From NCBI GenBank assembly GCA_963738345.1, contig CAVTWI010000002.1, positions 2,232,001 through 2,296,000 on the forward strand: 64,000 bases of DNA, in the 5' to 3' direction. The position numbers and the translations under genes are program-made. Origin of the DNA: Bog-159 sp963738345 (GTDB lineage: Bacteria > Acidobacteriota > Terriglobia > Bryobacterales > Bryobacteraceae). The notes under the pieces are model-generated. The model was not told where the DNA came from. It saw only the letters and a program-made list of their open reading frames with translations, and ran no database searches. Of this stretch, positions 9,714 through 20,000 are shown in pieces; positions within the stretch are counted from its first letter, which is position 1; every line of letters starts with the position of its first letter.

Positions 9714-12143
9714 CTACTCTTGTCTGAGCGCTTCCATGGGATCCACGCGCGCGGCGCGCCGCGATGGTATCCAGGCAGCCATCAACGCGACCGCTAACAG
9801 CAGCGCGGCAGCCACCGCCAGGACCCAGGGATCATGCGCCGTAACCTGGAAGAGCAGACCGGCGATCCATCGCGCCGCGAACCACGAACAGGCGATGCCC
9901 AAAACCGCGCCCGCCAGTGTCCAACGGGCAGCGTGCCCCAAAACCAATCGCGCTACCGAGGCGGGCGTGGCGCCCAAGGCCATGCGGACACCGATTTCCT
10001 GTGTGCGCTGCGCCACTAAAAACGAGATCACCCCGTAAAGACCGATGGCCGAGAGCAACATTCCCATGGCCGCGAACATCCCCAGCAGCCACGCATTAAA
10101 TCGTGGACGCTGCGCCAGTTTGCCGACCCGTTGATCCAGCGTCTCGATCTTCACCGGCAAGGTCGGATCGAGCGCTGCCACTTCCCTACGGATCCAACCG
10201 GCCGCCGCCGTGGTATCCATCGGTCCGCGAAGGATGGCTGTCGCATAGTTACCGAACGGCTCGGGCTCATGGTGCCGCGCGACGTAAAACTCCGGATCGT
10301 CACTCTCCATCAAGGCGCTGTTCTTTACGTTGGCGGCCACGCCCACAACCGTGAGCCAAGAGCCAGACCGGCCCGGACGGATCTGCTTGCCAAGCGCATC
10401 TTCGCCCGGGAACATGCGGCGCGCCAGGGCATCGCTCAGGATAACGTTATGGCGGTGCGGATCGCGATCCTCCTCGCGAAAGCTCCGTCCCTTGAGGATC
10501 GGTATGCCCAGCGCCGCAAAATAGCCGGGCGTAATCGCGCGCCAAGTCACCATACCGCCCGTGCCGTTCGCCGCCGGCGGACGCCCAGCGACGTCGATTA
10601 CCGAATAGATCGTGGATCGTGCCGTCCCGCTAAGCGGTGTCGAGTCGCTCACTGCGAGTTGCGCCACGCCCGGAATGCGTTGAAGACGCCGCTCCAACTC
10701 CTCGAAGAAAGCGTACTGTGTGGCGGGATCTCCATATGATTTTTGCCCCAGCGTGATCGCGGCGATAACCACGTTGCCCGTGCGCATCCCCAGCGGCTGA
10801 TTCTCCAGATTCCATAAGCTGCGCATCAGCAGGCTGGCGCCGGTAAGCAACACCAGCGAGGCGCAAATCTGCGCCGCCACCAAGCTTTGTCGAAATATAT
10901 ACTGACGCGTGCCCACTGCCCGCCATCCGGCGAGTGTTTCGGCGCGTGGGCGCTGAATTGCCGGCGCCAACCCGAAGACCAGCCCGGAGATCAGCGAAAC
11001 TGCGGCAGTAAAAGCCAGCACCCGCAGATCGATGTGGGCCTGTTGTAACCGCGGGATCCCCTCCGGCGCGATGGTGATAAAGACACGCAACAGTATGGCC
11101 GCTAATAGGCATCCGGCCGGTCCACCGGCGGCCCCCAGCAGAAGGCTTTCGGTCAACGTTTGGCGCACGAGCCGCCAGCGACTGGCGCCCAATGCCACCC
11201 GCACCGCGAGTTCCCGCTGTCGCATGGCGGAACGCGCCAGTAGCAGGTTCGCGACATTAGCGCACGCGATCAGCAGCACCGCCAGCACTGCTCCGAACAA
11301 GATCCAGGATGCCAGTCGCGCATCGTGAATCTGGCGGTCGCGCAGCGATCGTACGCGCAGTTTTACTTCTTTGCGAAACGGACCGGGCACGAATTGCAGT
11401 GACTCCTCAAAGAGCGGTTGCAGTGCTGCTCCTGCTTGCATCGGCGTGACGCCCGGTTTCAAACGCGCGATCGCTTGCAGTACCCGGCCCGTGTTGGGCC
11501 GCTGCTGGCGCGCCTCGTCCAGAGCTTGCGGCACGACTACGTCCGCGTGTTCGAGCGTGGGTAGTTCGAAGTCCGCCGGCAGCACGCCGAGTACAGTGGC
11601 CGCCTGCCCGTCGAGCGGTACCGTCTTCCCCACGATGCCGCGGTCTCCGCCGAATCGGCTCTGCCACAACCCGTACGAAAGCAGCGCGACGGGCGGTACA
11701 CCAGGCCGGTCCTCCGCGCGCGTGAAGTTGCGCCCGGCAATAGGCTGAATGCCAAGCGTCGTCAAAAAGTTAGCTTCCACTTGCGCGCACGCCAGGCGCA
11801 CCGGATTCGGCCCGGTAAGATCGCAGTCGTTAACGCCGGCCCAAGTCGTGATCGATTCGAAGGGCTGCTGGCGAACGCGCCATTGCATATAGTCGGTGCC
11901 CAACATGAATTCCTGCGGGATGATCGGCGCCATGAAACCGAGCGAAACCAGGCGGTCGGCCTGCGCGTAAGGCAGGCTGCGAAAGAGAATGCGGTCCACT
12001 ACGCTAAAGACCGCTGTGCCCGACCCCGTTCCCAGAGCGATCGCAAAGATGGCGGCCAAAGTGAATGTCGGCGATCGCACCAAGCCGCGTGCGGCGTACC
12101 GCAAATCCAGGGCGAAAATATCCAGTTGAGGGCGAGTCGTCAT
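9714..12143 (-). CDS. ADOP-family ABC transporter permease (FtsX/MacB type)
   Basis: An 809-residue membrane protein with an N-terminal transmembrane helix (about 28-48), a large periplasmic MacB core domain, three central helices with the FtsX motif CANVANLLLARS (about 280-300), a second periplasmic domain and a C-terminal FtsX block (VRMALGATPASVARLVL, about 715-730) ending in WIPSRRAARVDPMEALRQE. This duplicated-FtsX architecture without a linked ATPase is the acidobacterial duplicated orphan permease (ADOP) family, expanded in this phylum. No ATPase or fusion protein gene is adjacent, so substrate and partner are unknown. Divergent from hypF with a 54-bp gap. Confidence 0.9.
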   Translation of the reverse strand: MTTRPQLDIFALDLRYAARGLVRSPTFTLAAIFAIALGTGSGTAVFSVVDRILFRSLPYAQADRLVSLGFMAPIIPQEFMLGTDYMQWRVRQQPFESITTWAGVNDCDLTGPNPVRLACAQVEANFLTTLGIQPIAGRNFTRAEDRPGVPPVALLSYGLWQSRFGGDRGIVGKTVPLDGQAATVLGVLPADFELPTLEHADVVVPQALDEARQQRPNTGRVLQAIARLKPGVTPMQAGAALQPLFEESLQFVPGPFRKEVKLRVRSLRDRQIHDARLASWILFGAVLAVLLIACANVANLLLARSAMRQRELAVRVALGASRWRLVRQTLTESLLLGAAGGPAGCLLAAILLRVFITIAPEGIPRLQQAHIDLRVLAFTAAVSLISGLVFGLAPAIQRPRAETLAGWRAVGTRQYIFRQSLVAAQICASLVLLTGASLLMRSLWNLENQPLGMRTGNVVIAAITLGQKSYGDPATQYAFFEELERRLQRIPGVAQLAVSDSTPLSGTARSTIYSVIDVAGRPPAANGTGGMVTWRAITPGYFAALGIPILKGRSFREEDRDPHRHNVILSDALARRMFPGEDALGKQIRPGRSGSWLTVVGVAANVKNSALMESDDPEFYVARHHEPEPFGNYATAILRGPMDTTAAAGWIRREVAALDPTLPVKIETLDQRVGKLAQRPRFNAWLLGMFAAMGMLLSAIGLYGVISFLVAQRTQEIGVRMALGATPASVARLVLGHAARWTLAGAVLGIACSWFAARWIAGLLFQVTAHDPWVLAVAAALLLAVALMAAWIPSRRAARVDPMEALRQE

Positions 12144-12197
12144 TTTGATTTAGAAACCGCGGCGCAGGGGAAGTTCCCGGATACGCTACCATCGGGC

Positions 12198-14447
12198 GTG
12201 GTGCTGGCAAGGCGGCAAATCCGGATCCGTGGGGTAGTGCAGGGAGTTGGCTTCCGGCCCTTTGTCCATAATTTGGCGCGCGGCCTGGGGTTGGCCGGGT
12301 ACGTCCTGAATTCTTCGGCCGGAGTGATCGCCGAAGTCGAAGGTGAGCCGGAAGTGGTCAACCGGTTTCTTACCCAATTGCGCTCCGGCGCGCCCCCCCT
12401 GGCGCGTATTGAAGACTTCCGGGTGACCGAGATCGAACCGCTGGGCGAGGACGGCTTTGCCATCCGCGAAAGCATCGCGTACGAAGGCGATTTCGTCCTG
12501 GTGTCGCCCGATGTGGCTACCTGCGCCGATTGCTACCGCGATTTCACCGATCCGGCGAACCGCCGGTTCAACTACGCCTTCACCAACTGCACCAATTGCG
12601 GCCCGCGATACACCATCATCCGCGACATCCCTTATGACCGGCCCAGCACCACCATGGCCGGCTTCCGTATGTGCCCCGCATGCCAGGCGGAATACGACGA
12701 TCCGCGCGACCGCCGCTTCCATGCCCAACCCAATGCCTGTCCCGTATGCGGCCCGCAGTTGTCGGCGCCGATCGCGGAGGCGCAGCGGCGTCTGGCCGAT
12801 GGAGAAATCGTCGCCATTCGCGGCCTCGGCGGATTTCACCTGGCCTGCGATCCGCGCAATGATCAAGCGGTGCAATTGCTGCGGGAGCGCAAGCGGCGTA
12901 GCGATAAACCGTTTGCCTTAATGGCTCGCGATTTGGCCGCCCTGGAGGCATTCTGCTCGGTGTCGGATGATGACCGGCGCGCGCTCATCGGACCGCGGCG
13001 GCCCATCGTAGTTCTGCCCAGGAGGGGGCGGGACGATATCTCCGCCACCGTGGCGCCGGACAATAACACCATTGGTGTGATGTTGCCTTATACTCCGCTG
13101 CATCACCTGCTCTTTGCCGGCGCGCCCTACGATGTACTCGTGATGACCAGCGGCAACCTGAGCGAAGAGCCCATTGTCACCACCAACGAAGAGGCACTCA
13201 CACGGCTGCGGCCATTGGCGGATTGGTTCCTGCTGCACGATCGCGAAATCTATATGCGCGCGGACGATTCCGTGGTCCGAACCTTCGAAGGCCGTGAGCG
13301 CGTCCTCCGCCGCTCCCGTGGCTTCGTCCCGCAAGCCATCGACCTAGGCCAAGAAGTCCCCGAAATTCTCGCCTGCGGCGGCGAACTGAAGAATACATTT
13401 TGTCTGACCAAGGGACGCTACGCGGTGCTCAGCCAGCACATCGGCGATATGGAGAATTACGAAACGCTGGTCTTTTTCGAAGAGACGCTGGCCAATTTAA
13501 AGAAACTATTCCGCGTCGAGCCGCGCGCGGTCGCGCACGATCTGCATCCAGGCTATCTCAGCACGCAATACGCCCTGCGCCTGCCCAACCTGGAAAAGAT
13601 CGGCGTGCAGCATCATCACGCGCACATCGCCAGTTGTATGGCTGAAAATGGCCTGCGCGGTAAAGTGATTGGCGTGGCGCTCGACGGCACCGGGTACGGC
13701 ACCGACGGAAAAATCTGGGGCGGTGAATTCCTAGTGGCCGATTACGGCGCTTTCGAACGGTATGCCCACCTGCGCTACATCCCGCTGGCGGGTGGCGATA
13801 CCGCCGTGCGGCAACCGTGGCGTTCCGCACTGGCATATCTCGCCGATACCTTCGGGCCGGACGCCGAGTTTCCCGAACTGGCGATTTGGCGCGACGTGCC
13901 GGAGAGCCAGCGGAAATTGGTGCGCAGCATGATCGCGCATAGCGTGAACACCATCGAAACATCGTCGTGCGGCAGGCTGTTCGACGCCGTAGCGTCGCTA
14001 ATCGGACTCCGCCAGCAGATTAACTTCGAGGGGCAGGCAGCCATTGAGTTGGAGATGATTGCCGCCGAGGGTGAGGACCACAGTTATCGGTTTGAGTGCG
14101 ACGGCGACGCCATTGACCTGCGGCCAGCCACCGCGCGCATCGTTTCCGACGTCCGCGCAGGCACACCCTCCCCCTTGATCGCCGCGCGCTTTCATAACAC
14201 CATGGCCGAACTGATCGTCGAAGTATGCTGCCGCCTGCGCGCCGAAGCGCATCTCGATCGTATATGCCTGAGCGGTGGGACATTTCAAAACATGAAGCTA
14301 TTAGCGAAAACCCTGGTTGGCCTGCGGAAGCGGAATTTCGAAATATTCATCCATGCGCAGGTGCCGCCGAATGACGGCGGCATCGCGCTGGGACAAGCTG
14401 TAATTGCGGCGGAGATCTTGCGGCGCCGCCAAGCTACGGCATCTTGA
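12198..14447 (+). CDS. hypF: [NiFe]-hydrogenase maturation carbamoyltransferase HypF
   Basis: HypF uses carbamoyl phosphate and ATP to make the thiocarbamate on HypE that becomes the CN ligands of [NiFe]-hydrogenase. Domains in order: acylphosphatase (RIRGVVQGVGFRPFVHN, residues 7-23), paired zinc-finger cysteines (CADC, CTNC, CPAC, CPVC; about 105-180), a YrdC-like domain (about 195-380) and a Kae1-like domain with HHHAHIASCM near 472 and ALDGTGYGTDG. The start is one of two consecutive GTG codons (12198/12201); the longer ORF reading back to 11781 lies inside the permease gene. From 12198 the protein is 749 residues, the usual length. No other hyp or hydrogenase structural gene is in the window. 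Confidence 0.93.
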   Translation: MVLARRQIRIRGVVQGVGFRPFVHNLARGLGLAGYVLNSSAGVIAEVEGEPEVVNRFLTQLRSGAPPLARIEDFRVTEIEPLGEDGFAIRESIAYEGDFVLVSPDVATCADCYRDFTDPANRRFNYAFTNCTNCGPRYTIIRDIPYDRPSTTMAGFRMCPACQAEYDDPRDRRFHAQPNACPVCGPQLSAPIAEAQRRLADGEIVAIRGLGGFHLACDPRNDQAVQLLRERKRRSDKPFALMARDLAALEAFCSVSDDDRRALIGPRRPIVVLPRRGRDDISATVAPDNNTIGVMLPYTPLHHLLFAGAPYDVLVMTSGNLSEEPIVTTNEEALTRLRPLADWFLLHDREIYMRADDSVVRTFEGRERVLRRSRGFVPQAIDLGQEVPEILACGGELKNTFCLTKGRYAVLSQHIGDMENYETLVFFEETLANLKKLFRVEPRAVAHDLHPGYLSTQYALRLPNLEKIGVQHHHAHIASCMAENGLRGKVIGVALDGTGYGTDGKIWGGEFLVADYGAFERYAHLRYIPLAGGDTAVRQPWRSALAYLADTFGPDAEFPELAIWRDVPESQRKLVRSMIAHSVNTIETSSCGRLFDAVASLIGLRQQINFEGQAAIELEMIAAEGEDHSYRFECDGDAIDLRPATARIVSDVRAGTPSPLIAARFHNTMAELIVEVCCRLRAEAHLDRICLSGGTFQNMKLLAKTLVGLRKRNFEIFIHAQVPPNDGGIALGQAVIAAEILRRRQATAS

Positions 14448-14883
14448 AGGAATCATCAAACGACAGGTCCACTTCCACGGTCTTACCGGCATCGATCGCA
14501 ATTGGCGCGGGCGCGGGCGGTTCCTTAGTATACATCCCGAGCGAAGCACCGGAAGGGGGCGGACCGGACTGCCCGTCGTAACCTCCCGTAGGATCGTAGA
14601 CCGCCGCAATGTAAACCGGCGATCCGGGGATTTCTGAAAACGTGACCGAACCATCCTTCGTCGCCGTCATCTGCATCCCGGTTGGCATCGCATTCCCCTG
14701 GGCAAAATCCGGTGAATCGAACATGAAAACGATAATCTTGTGCTTATCGTCCACCGCTCCGGCACCGGTATAGTGCAGCTTCACCTTCAAGGTGCGTGTG
14801 GCGGCTTTGTCCTGAGCTTGTCCGAGTTGGAACGCGGACGCCAGAATCAATAGGCCTGCGGCGAGGCAAAAACTCTTCTTCAT
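14434..14883 (-). CDS. Small exported protein of unknown function
   Basis: A 149-residue protein with a signal peptide (MKKSFCLAAGLLILAS, cleavage about residue 23) and a mature part rich in beta-strand, including a Pro/Gly loop. It resembles small secreted Ig-like or DUF2141-like proteins, but no catalytic residue stands out. The ATG at 14883 is preceded by GGAG at good spacing, which decides the start over the longer ORF from 14943. Its 3' end overlaps the end of hypF by 14 bp in convergent orientation. Confidence 0.6.
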   Translation of the reverse strand: MKKSFCLAAGLLILASAFQLGQAQDKAATRTLKVKLHYTGAGAVDDKHKIIVFMFDSPDFAQGNAMPTGMQMTATKDGSVTFSEIPGSPVYIAAVYDPTGGYDGQSGPPPSGASLGMYTKEPPAPAPIAIDAGKTVEVDLSFDDSFKMP

Positions 14884-15036
14884 TAGCGCTGGTCTCCTTT
14901 TTGCATTAACGTCAATGACGCTGATTTTGTTCCAGGATCTCACAATTCAACCGCTCGCGGGCAAGGCCGGTGACGGCGTTTGGCCTTTTCCATCAGCCTG
15001 TTACGGGTAGCATCCGCGTGTTATGCTGACTTGCGG

Positions 15037-16452
15037 ATGTTCAGTCGCCAGCGCCGCAAAGCCCGCGTATTGTTCGGGCTCTCCGACATCCTACTCACTG
15101 CCCTGGCCTTCGAGGCCGCTTACCATACCCGCATCCTGCTACACCTGGGGCGCGTTTTTTATATTCTCGAACCGGCCCGAACGATGGTGTTGGGATACAC
15201 GGTGGGGATGTGGGTGTTGTGCGGTCTGTGGTTGGGAGTGTATGACCGCTTGGACGCGGGCGATCCGCGGGTGATCCTGCGGGATTCCTTCCGGCAGTGC
15301 GCTTACGGCGCAGTGGCCCTGGTCCTATTTGAATTCTCGATGCGTTTGGACCTCAGCCGTCCCTTCCTGCTGCTGTTCTTCAGTTACGCGTGGGTGCTGC
15401 TCTTTCTGTTCCGGCTGTTCTCGGGACGCTTGGCTGGAGCCATCCAGCGCGAATTCGGGAGCCCGCATTTCGTAATGGTGGCGGGCACCAGCGAGCGCGC
15501 GCGAAAGCTAGGCCAAGCCTTGGAACGTTCGTCACATTACGGGATCCGGCTTTCGGGGTTTCTCGCCCCCGAACCGGCGGATGCGCCCTCCGAGATCACC
15601 CTTGACGCCACTTACAAGGTTTTTCCATTAAGCCAACTGCGCCAGTTGCTGTGCGACCGGGTGATCGACGAGATCATCTTCTCGGTAGGGAGCGAAACCC
15701 TGGGCCAACTGGAGGAAGTGTTTCTGCTGTGTGACGAAGAGGGCGTGCGGACCCGCGTGGCGCTGGACTTTTTTCCGCATGTGAATAGCGAGGTATATCT
15801 GGAGCGGCTGGGGTTCACACCCCTACTAACTTTTTCGGCCGCGCCGCATGATGAAATCCGCCTGTTGGTGAAGCGCGCCACGGACGTGGCCTTGGCGGCG
15901 GCCGCTCTGGTGGTGATGTCGCCCTTCATGATCGCGGTGGCGCTATTGGTTCGGCTGACCTCGCCCGGACCCGCGATTTTTCGCCAGGTACGTTGCGGCT
16001 TGAACGGCCGGCGATTTCTCTTTTATAAGTTCCGGTCGATGTGCGAGGATGCCGAACAGATGAAGGCCGGAGTGATGCATTTGAGCACCCGAAAGACGGC
16101 CATGAAGATTCCCGAAGATCCGCGGCTGACGCGAGTGGGCCGCTACTTGCGGAAGTTTTCGATTGACGAATGGCCGCAGCTTTGGAATGTATTGAAGGGG
16201 GATATGTCGCTGGTCGGGCCGCGTCCCGCGGTTCCCGACGAAGTGGAGCAGTATCAAACGTGGCAGCGGCGGCGGCTGCGCATGCGTCCGGGATTGACCT
16301 GCCTGTGGGCCGTGAGCGGGCGCGACAACCTGGATTTCGAGACATGGATGCGAATGGATATGCAGTACATCGATAACTGGTCGCTGGCACTCGATTGGAA
16401 AATCATCTTACGCACCATTCCCCGGGTCGTTACGGGGCACGGAGCGAACTAA
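15037..16452 (+). CDS. Undecaprenyl-phosphate glycosyl-1-phosphate transferase (WcaJ/EpsE type)
   Basis: A 471-residue polyisoprenyl-phosphate sugar-1-phosphate transferase that starts assembly of an exopolysaccharide or O-unit on the inner membrane. Four N-terminal helices (about 12-125) are followed by a Rossmann-like CoA-binding domain (about 145-260), another helix (about 290-312) and the bacterial sugar transferase domain. Its signatures include FYKFRSMCEDAE, KFSIDEWPQLWNVLKGDMSLVGPRP and GLTCLWAVSGR. The start at 15037 removes a non-conserved leader; an upstream start at 14980 is possible. No other polysaccharide gene is nearby, so it is an orphan priming transferase here. Confidence 0.88.
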   Translation: MFSRQRRKARVLFGLSDILLTALAFEAAYHTRILLHLGRVFYILEPARTMVLGYTVGMWVLCGLWLGVYDRLDAGDPRVILRDSFRQCAYGAVALVLFEFSMRLDLSRPFLLLFFSYAWVLLFLFRLFSGRLAGAIQREFGSPHFVMVAGTSERARKLGQALERSSHYGIRLSGFLAPEPADAPSEITLDATYKVFPLSQLRQLLCDRVIDEIIFSVGSETLGQLEEVFLLCDEEGVRTRVALDFFPHVNSEVYLERLGFTPLLTFSAAPHDEIRLLVKRATDVALAAAALVVMSPFMIAVALLVRLTSPGPAIFRQVRCGLNGRRFLFYKFRSMCEDAEQMKAGVMHLSTRKTAMKIPEDPRLTRVGRYLRKFSIDEWPQLWNVLKGDMSLVGPRPAVPDEVEQYQTWQRRRLRMRPGLTCLWAVSGRDNLDFETWMRMDMQYIDNWSLALDWKIILRTIPRVVTGHGAN

Positions 16453-16475
16453 ACAAAGTCAGGAACGAATTACAC

Positions 16476-17090
16476 ATGCACTTGTTACCCACTCAAGACG
16501 AAGTCGTGCGCGTATTGCGCGACACCGGCGCCTTGCGCGACGGCCATTTCGAATACACCAACGGTTTGCACTCGAACGAGTATTTACAGGTTCCGCTGGC
16601 CATGCGTTACTTCCAACACGCGCGCATGCTGAGCGTCGGCCTGAGCCGCCTGCTGCGGGAGAATGCGGAGATCCGCGCTATCGTGCCGGATCTTTCCATC
16701 GTTGCTCCTGCCAACGCAGGCCTGCCGGTCGCTTATGGCGTATGCGAGGCTTTGCGCGCCCGCCAGGTGTATTGGGCCGAGCGGGACGAAAGCGGCCAGC
16801 CGATGCGCTTCCGGCAATTCCTCGAACAGCAGGAAGGCGAGCAAGTGGTGCTGGTGGACGATCTTTTACGGTCGGGCCGCAATCTGTACGAGATGAAGGA
16901 ACTGCTCGAATCGCGCGGTGCGCGGGTCGTGGGGTTGGCGGTGGTAGTGTATCAGCCCACCCCGCACACACGCGATTTCGGCGCCCTGCCACTCTATTAC
17001 CTGGCCCGGTTGAATGCCAGTTACTACGCCGACGCCGAACATTGCGACCTATGCAAAGCCGGCGTACCGGTGCAGAAAGTCTGGGTGTAA
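16476..17090 (+). CDS. Orotate phosphoribosyltransferase-like protein
   Basis: The 204-residue product is a type I phosphoribosyltransferase. The PRPP-binding loop VVLVDDLLRSGRNLYE (about 122-137) and the N-terminal GALRDGHFEYTNGLHSNEY, close to the PyrE start pattern, point to orotate phosphoribosyltransferase, which makes OMP from orotate and PRPP. It differs from housekeeping PyrE in its C-terminal tail, where EHCDLCKAGVPVQKVWV adds a CxxC pair. The ATG at 16476 has an AGGA 12 bp upstream and lies 23 bp after the sugar transferase stop, so the two may be co-transcribed. It may be true PyrE or a related salvage or regulatory PRTase. Confidence 0.75.
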   Translation: MHLLPTQDEVVRVLRDTGALRDGHFEYTNGLHSNEYLQVPLAMRYFQHARMLSVGLSRLLRENAEIRAIVPDLSIVAPANAGLPVAYGVCEALRARQVYWAERDESGQPMRFRQFLEQQEGEQVVLVDDLLRSGRNLYEMKELLESRGARVVGLAVVVYQPTPHTRDFGALPLYYLARLNASYYADAEHCDLCKAGVPVQKVWV

Positions 17091-17094
17091 TCCG

Positions 17095-20000
17095 TTAGAA
17101 CTTGTAGTGCAGCCCCAACTGGATGATGCGCGATTGGTTGCCTGGAATCAGACTGGTGATGGTTCCGAACGCCGCGCTCCCTTGTTGCACATTGGGCAAC
17201 GCGAAGTTCGCGTGGTTGATGAAATTCAGCGCCTCGGCGCGAAATTGCACGTCGTGCCGCTCACGGATGTGGAAGTCTTTCAGCATTGAAAGATTGAGGC
17301 CGATGGCTCCGGGGCCATAGCCGGCAGTGCGTCCGGCATTGCCGAAAGTATAGGGAGCCGGCGCGGCGAACGCGCTGGTATTGAACCATTCCGAAATCTT
17401 TTGGGCAGTCGGACGGCTGCTGCTCAAGACCGGATTGCCCACCACGTTAGCACGGTTGCCGTCGGAGAACGAATTGGTCAAATTCACAGCCTCCAGCACT
17501 CCGTACGGCGAACCGGAATGCAGTTCACCGGTATAGGCGAGCGACCATCCGCCGGCTACTTTGTCCAACAAGGCGTTGCTGGGGGCGTGTGCGCGGCCTT
17601 TGCCATAAGGGAGTTCGTAAATCACGCTAGCCACTAAGCGGTGCTTGACATCGTTACCCGACAAGCCCCAATCCTGGGCCCGGTTATTCATATTCAGGTA
17701 AGTGTTGTAGTAAGAGAGGGCGCCGCCCGGATCTCCGAGTTCGTTGCGGCCGGGAACATTGTCTTCAAAGCGCGAAAAGGTGTAGTTACCCTGCAGACTC
17801 AAGCCATTCGAGGCGCGCTTCTCCATATGCAGATTGATGCCGTAATATTTGGAACTGCCGATATCATCGGCCAGGGCGCGCACATCGCTGAACTGCGGAA
17901 AGGGACGGTTAATCTGCGCGTTACCCGGCCCTAGCAATGCCGTGGGGACCTGGTTCACGGTCACGCCGTTCTGATTCGGAACCGGCAGATCGTGTCCAAA
18001 AGTACCCAAGCCGCCCACTTCCACCAGAACCGAGTTCGACAGTTGCTTCTGGATATTGAAATTGTATTGCTCCAAATAGCCTGTCTTGCGCCCGTCCTGT
18101 TGATAGTAAGTGACCGCGGTCGTAGGCTTGGAGCCCACCGGCACGGCGCCATAACCGGGAGTCAATTGCGCCTGTGTGGGGACCGAGTTTGCCGGGAACC
18201 CACTGGCCAGCAGGAACGCCGGCGTCACTCCGTTGTTCGGCGAAACAAAAGAGGCGGAGTCGCTGAAACCCAGGTTGGCGGTGATCGGGGTAGCCATGTC
18301 GTAAGGACCCACGTATAAGAGTCCGGCGCCCCCGCGCAATACGAAGTTCTTCGGCAGGCGCCAGGCAAACCCAAAGCGCGGTCCCAGGTTGTGATAGTTC
18401 CAATTAGTGGCGTACTTCGGCACGCCGTTCAATCCGGAGAATGTCACAATGCCGGGGGTTCCAGAAACCGGATTGAGCGCGTAGGGATTGAAACCGTTTT
18501 GCCGGTTTCCATACTCCTCCCAACGCGGTTCGTCGAGATCCCACCGAAGGCCCAGGTTTAGAGTGAGATTGGGTGTCACTTTCCAATCGTCCTGGGCGAA
18601 AGCGCTGTAGTTGTCGCCGCGCGGCTTCAGGGGCAGCGCATTGACGATCTGCGCCGTGTTCACCCATCCCAATTCAAGGGCGGCAAGTGAGTTTCCCGTT
18701 GCCGTGGTATTGAAAGTAACCTGCCCGCCGGCGATACCCCACCAATCGTCCACATCGCTGGCATACCGGTATTCAGCGCCGAACTTGAATTGATGCCGTC
18801 CGCGAATAAGGGTCAAATGATCGATCACCGGGATCGCCAGAGTGGGGACCTGGAACCTCTGCTGCGTGGTCGTTCCCATAGGGGTGTAGCCGGGAACCAC
18901 GACGTTCGGGGCGAATGATTGATCCACCCCGGCAAGCCCGATTTGTGCATTAATATTCGAACCGGCGCCGGAGGAATAGGTGTGCGACGAGCGAAGATCG
19001 AAGCCGGTGCGAAACTCGTTCAAGAGCGTCGGGCTGAAATCGTGATACCAGGTGCCTGTCGTATTGTAGTAACTCGTATGTGCCCTGACCGCGGCAGGGT
19101 CTTCCGCGGCGACCGGAAAGATCGCGCCCGTATAGGTAGGGGTGGTGTAGCCGACGAAACGGCCGAAGATGCGATCCTTCTCGCGAAAGATATGGTCGAT
19201 ACGCGCGATGTGGTTGTTGCCGATAGTACCGTTGGCCTGGTTCGCCAGGAAGTTGTTGTGTCCGGAGGGTTGCCCCGGAACATTAGGCGCTGGATACATG
19301 GCGGCCAGTTTGGCGCCTACCGGATCGAGTAAGTTAGCCGGAATGATGTTTCCAGGAAAGGGTGTCTTCGTGGTGGGATCCTTAATCACGGTCTTGTCAG
19401 CCGAGAAGTTTCCTTGGGTCTCGGCCACCGTAGGCACACCCAGAATGGTGGCGACATCGGTGATCGAGCGCAGCCCCTCGTAGTTGTAGAAGAAGAAAGT
19501 CTTATTCTTGCGAATGGGTCCACCCAATGAGGCGCCGAACAGGTTATAGCGCAAAATCGGGCTGGTGGCGGCGAAGAAGGTTCGCGCATTCAAAACATTG
19601 TTTCGGAAAAACTCGTAGGCGGAGCCATGCCAGTCATTGGCGCCCGACTTAGTGGTCATCTGGATCACGCCCCCGCCGGTGCGCCCTAACTCCGCCTCAT
19701 AGTTGCTCATGGCCACATTGAATTCCTGCAGTGACTCGATGGGCGGGTCGTAGACCAGCGTGGCCACGCCGATGTTGGGTAAGTTCTGGGTGCTCTCGCC
19801 GTCCAACGTATACATGGCATTGTTGGCGCGGCCGCCCGCAATTCCGAAGGTCGCGCCCAGTCCCGCGCCATTTTGCACCACGAATCCATTCAGGCCGATC
19901 AGTTGTGCGGCGCGCCTATCTACCAACGGCAGATCTTGAATGGATTGGCCATCCACCACATGAGACACCGAAGAAGTTTCCGGCTGCAATAGCGGCGCGG

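Noticed and set aside
11781..12197. Upstream extension of hypF
   Set aside because: Lies inside the permease gene on the other strand; HypF conservation begins at the GTG near 12198.
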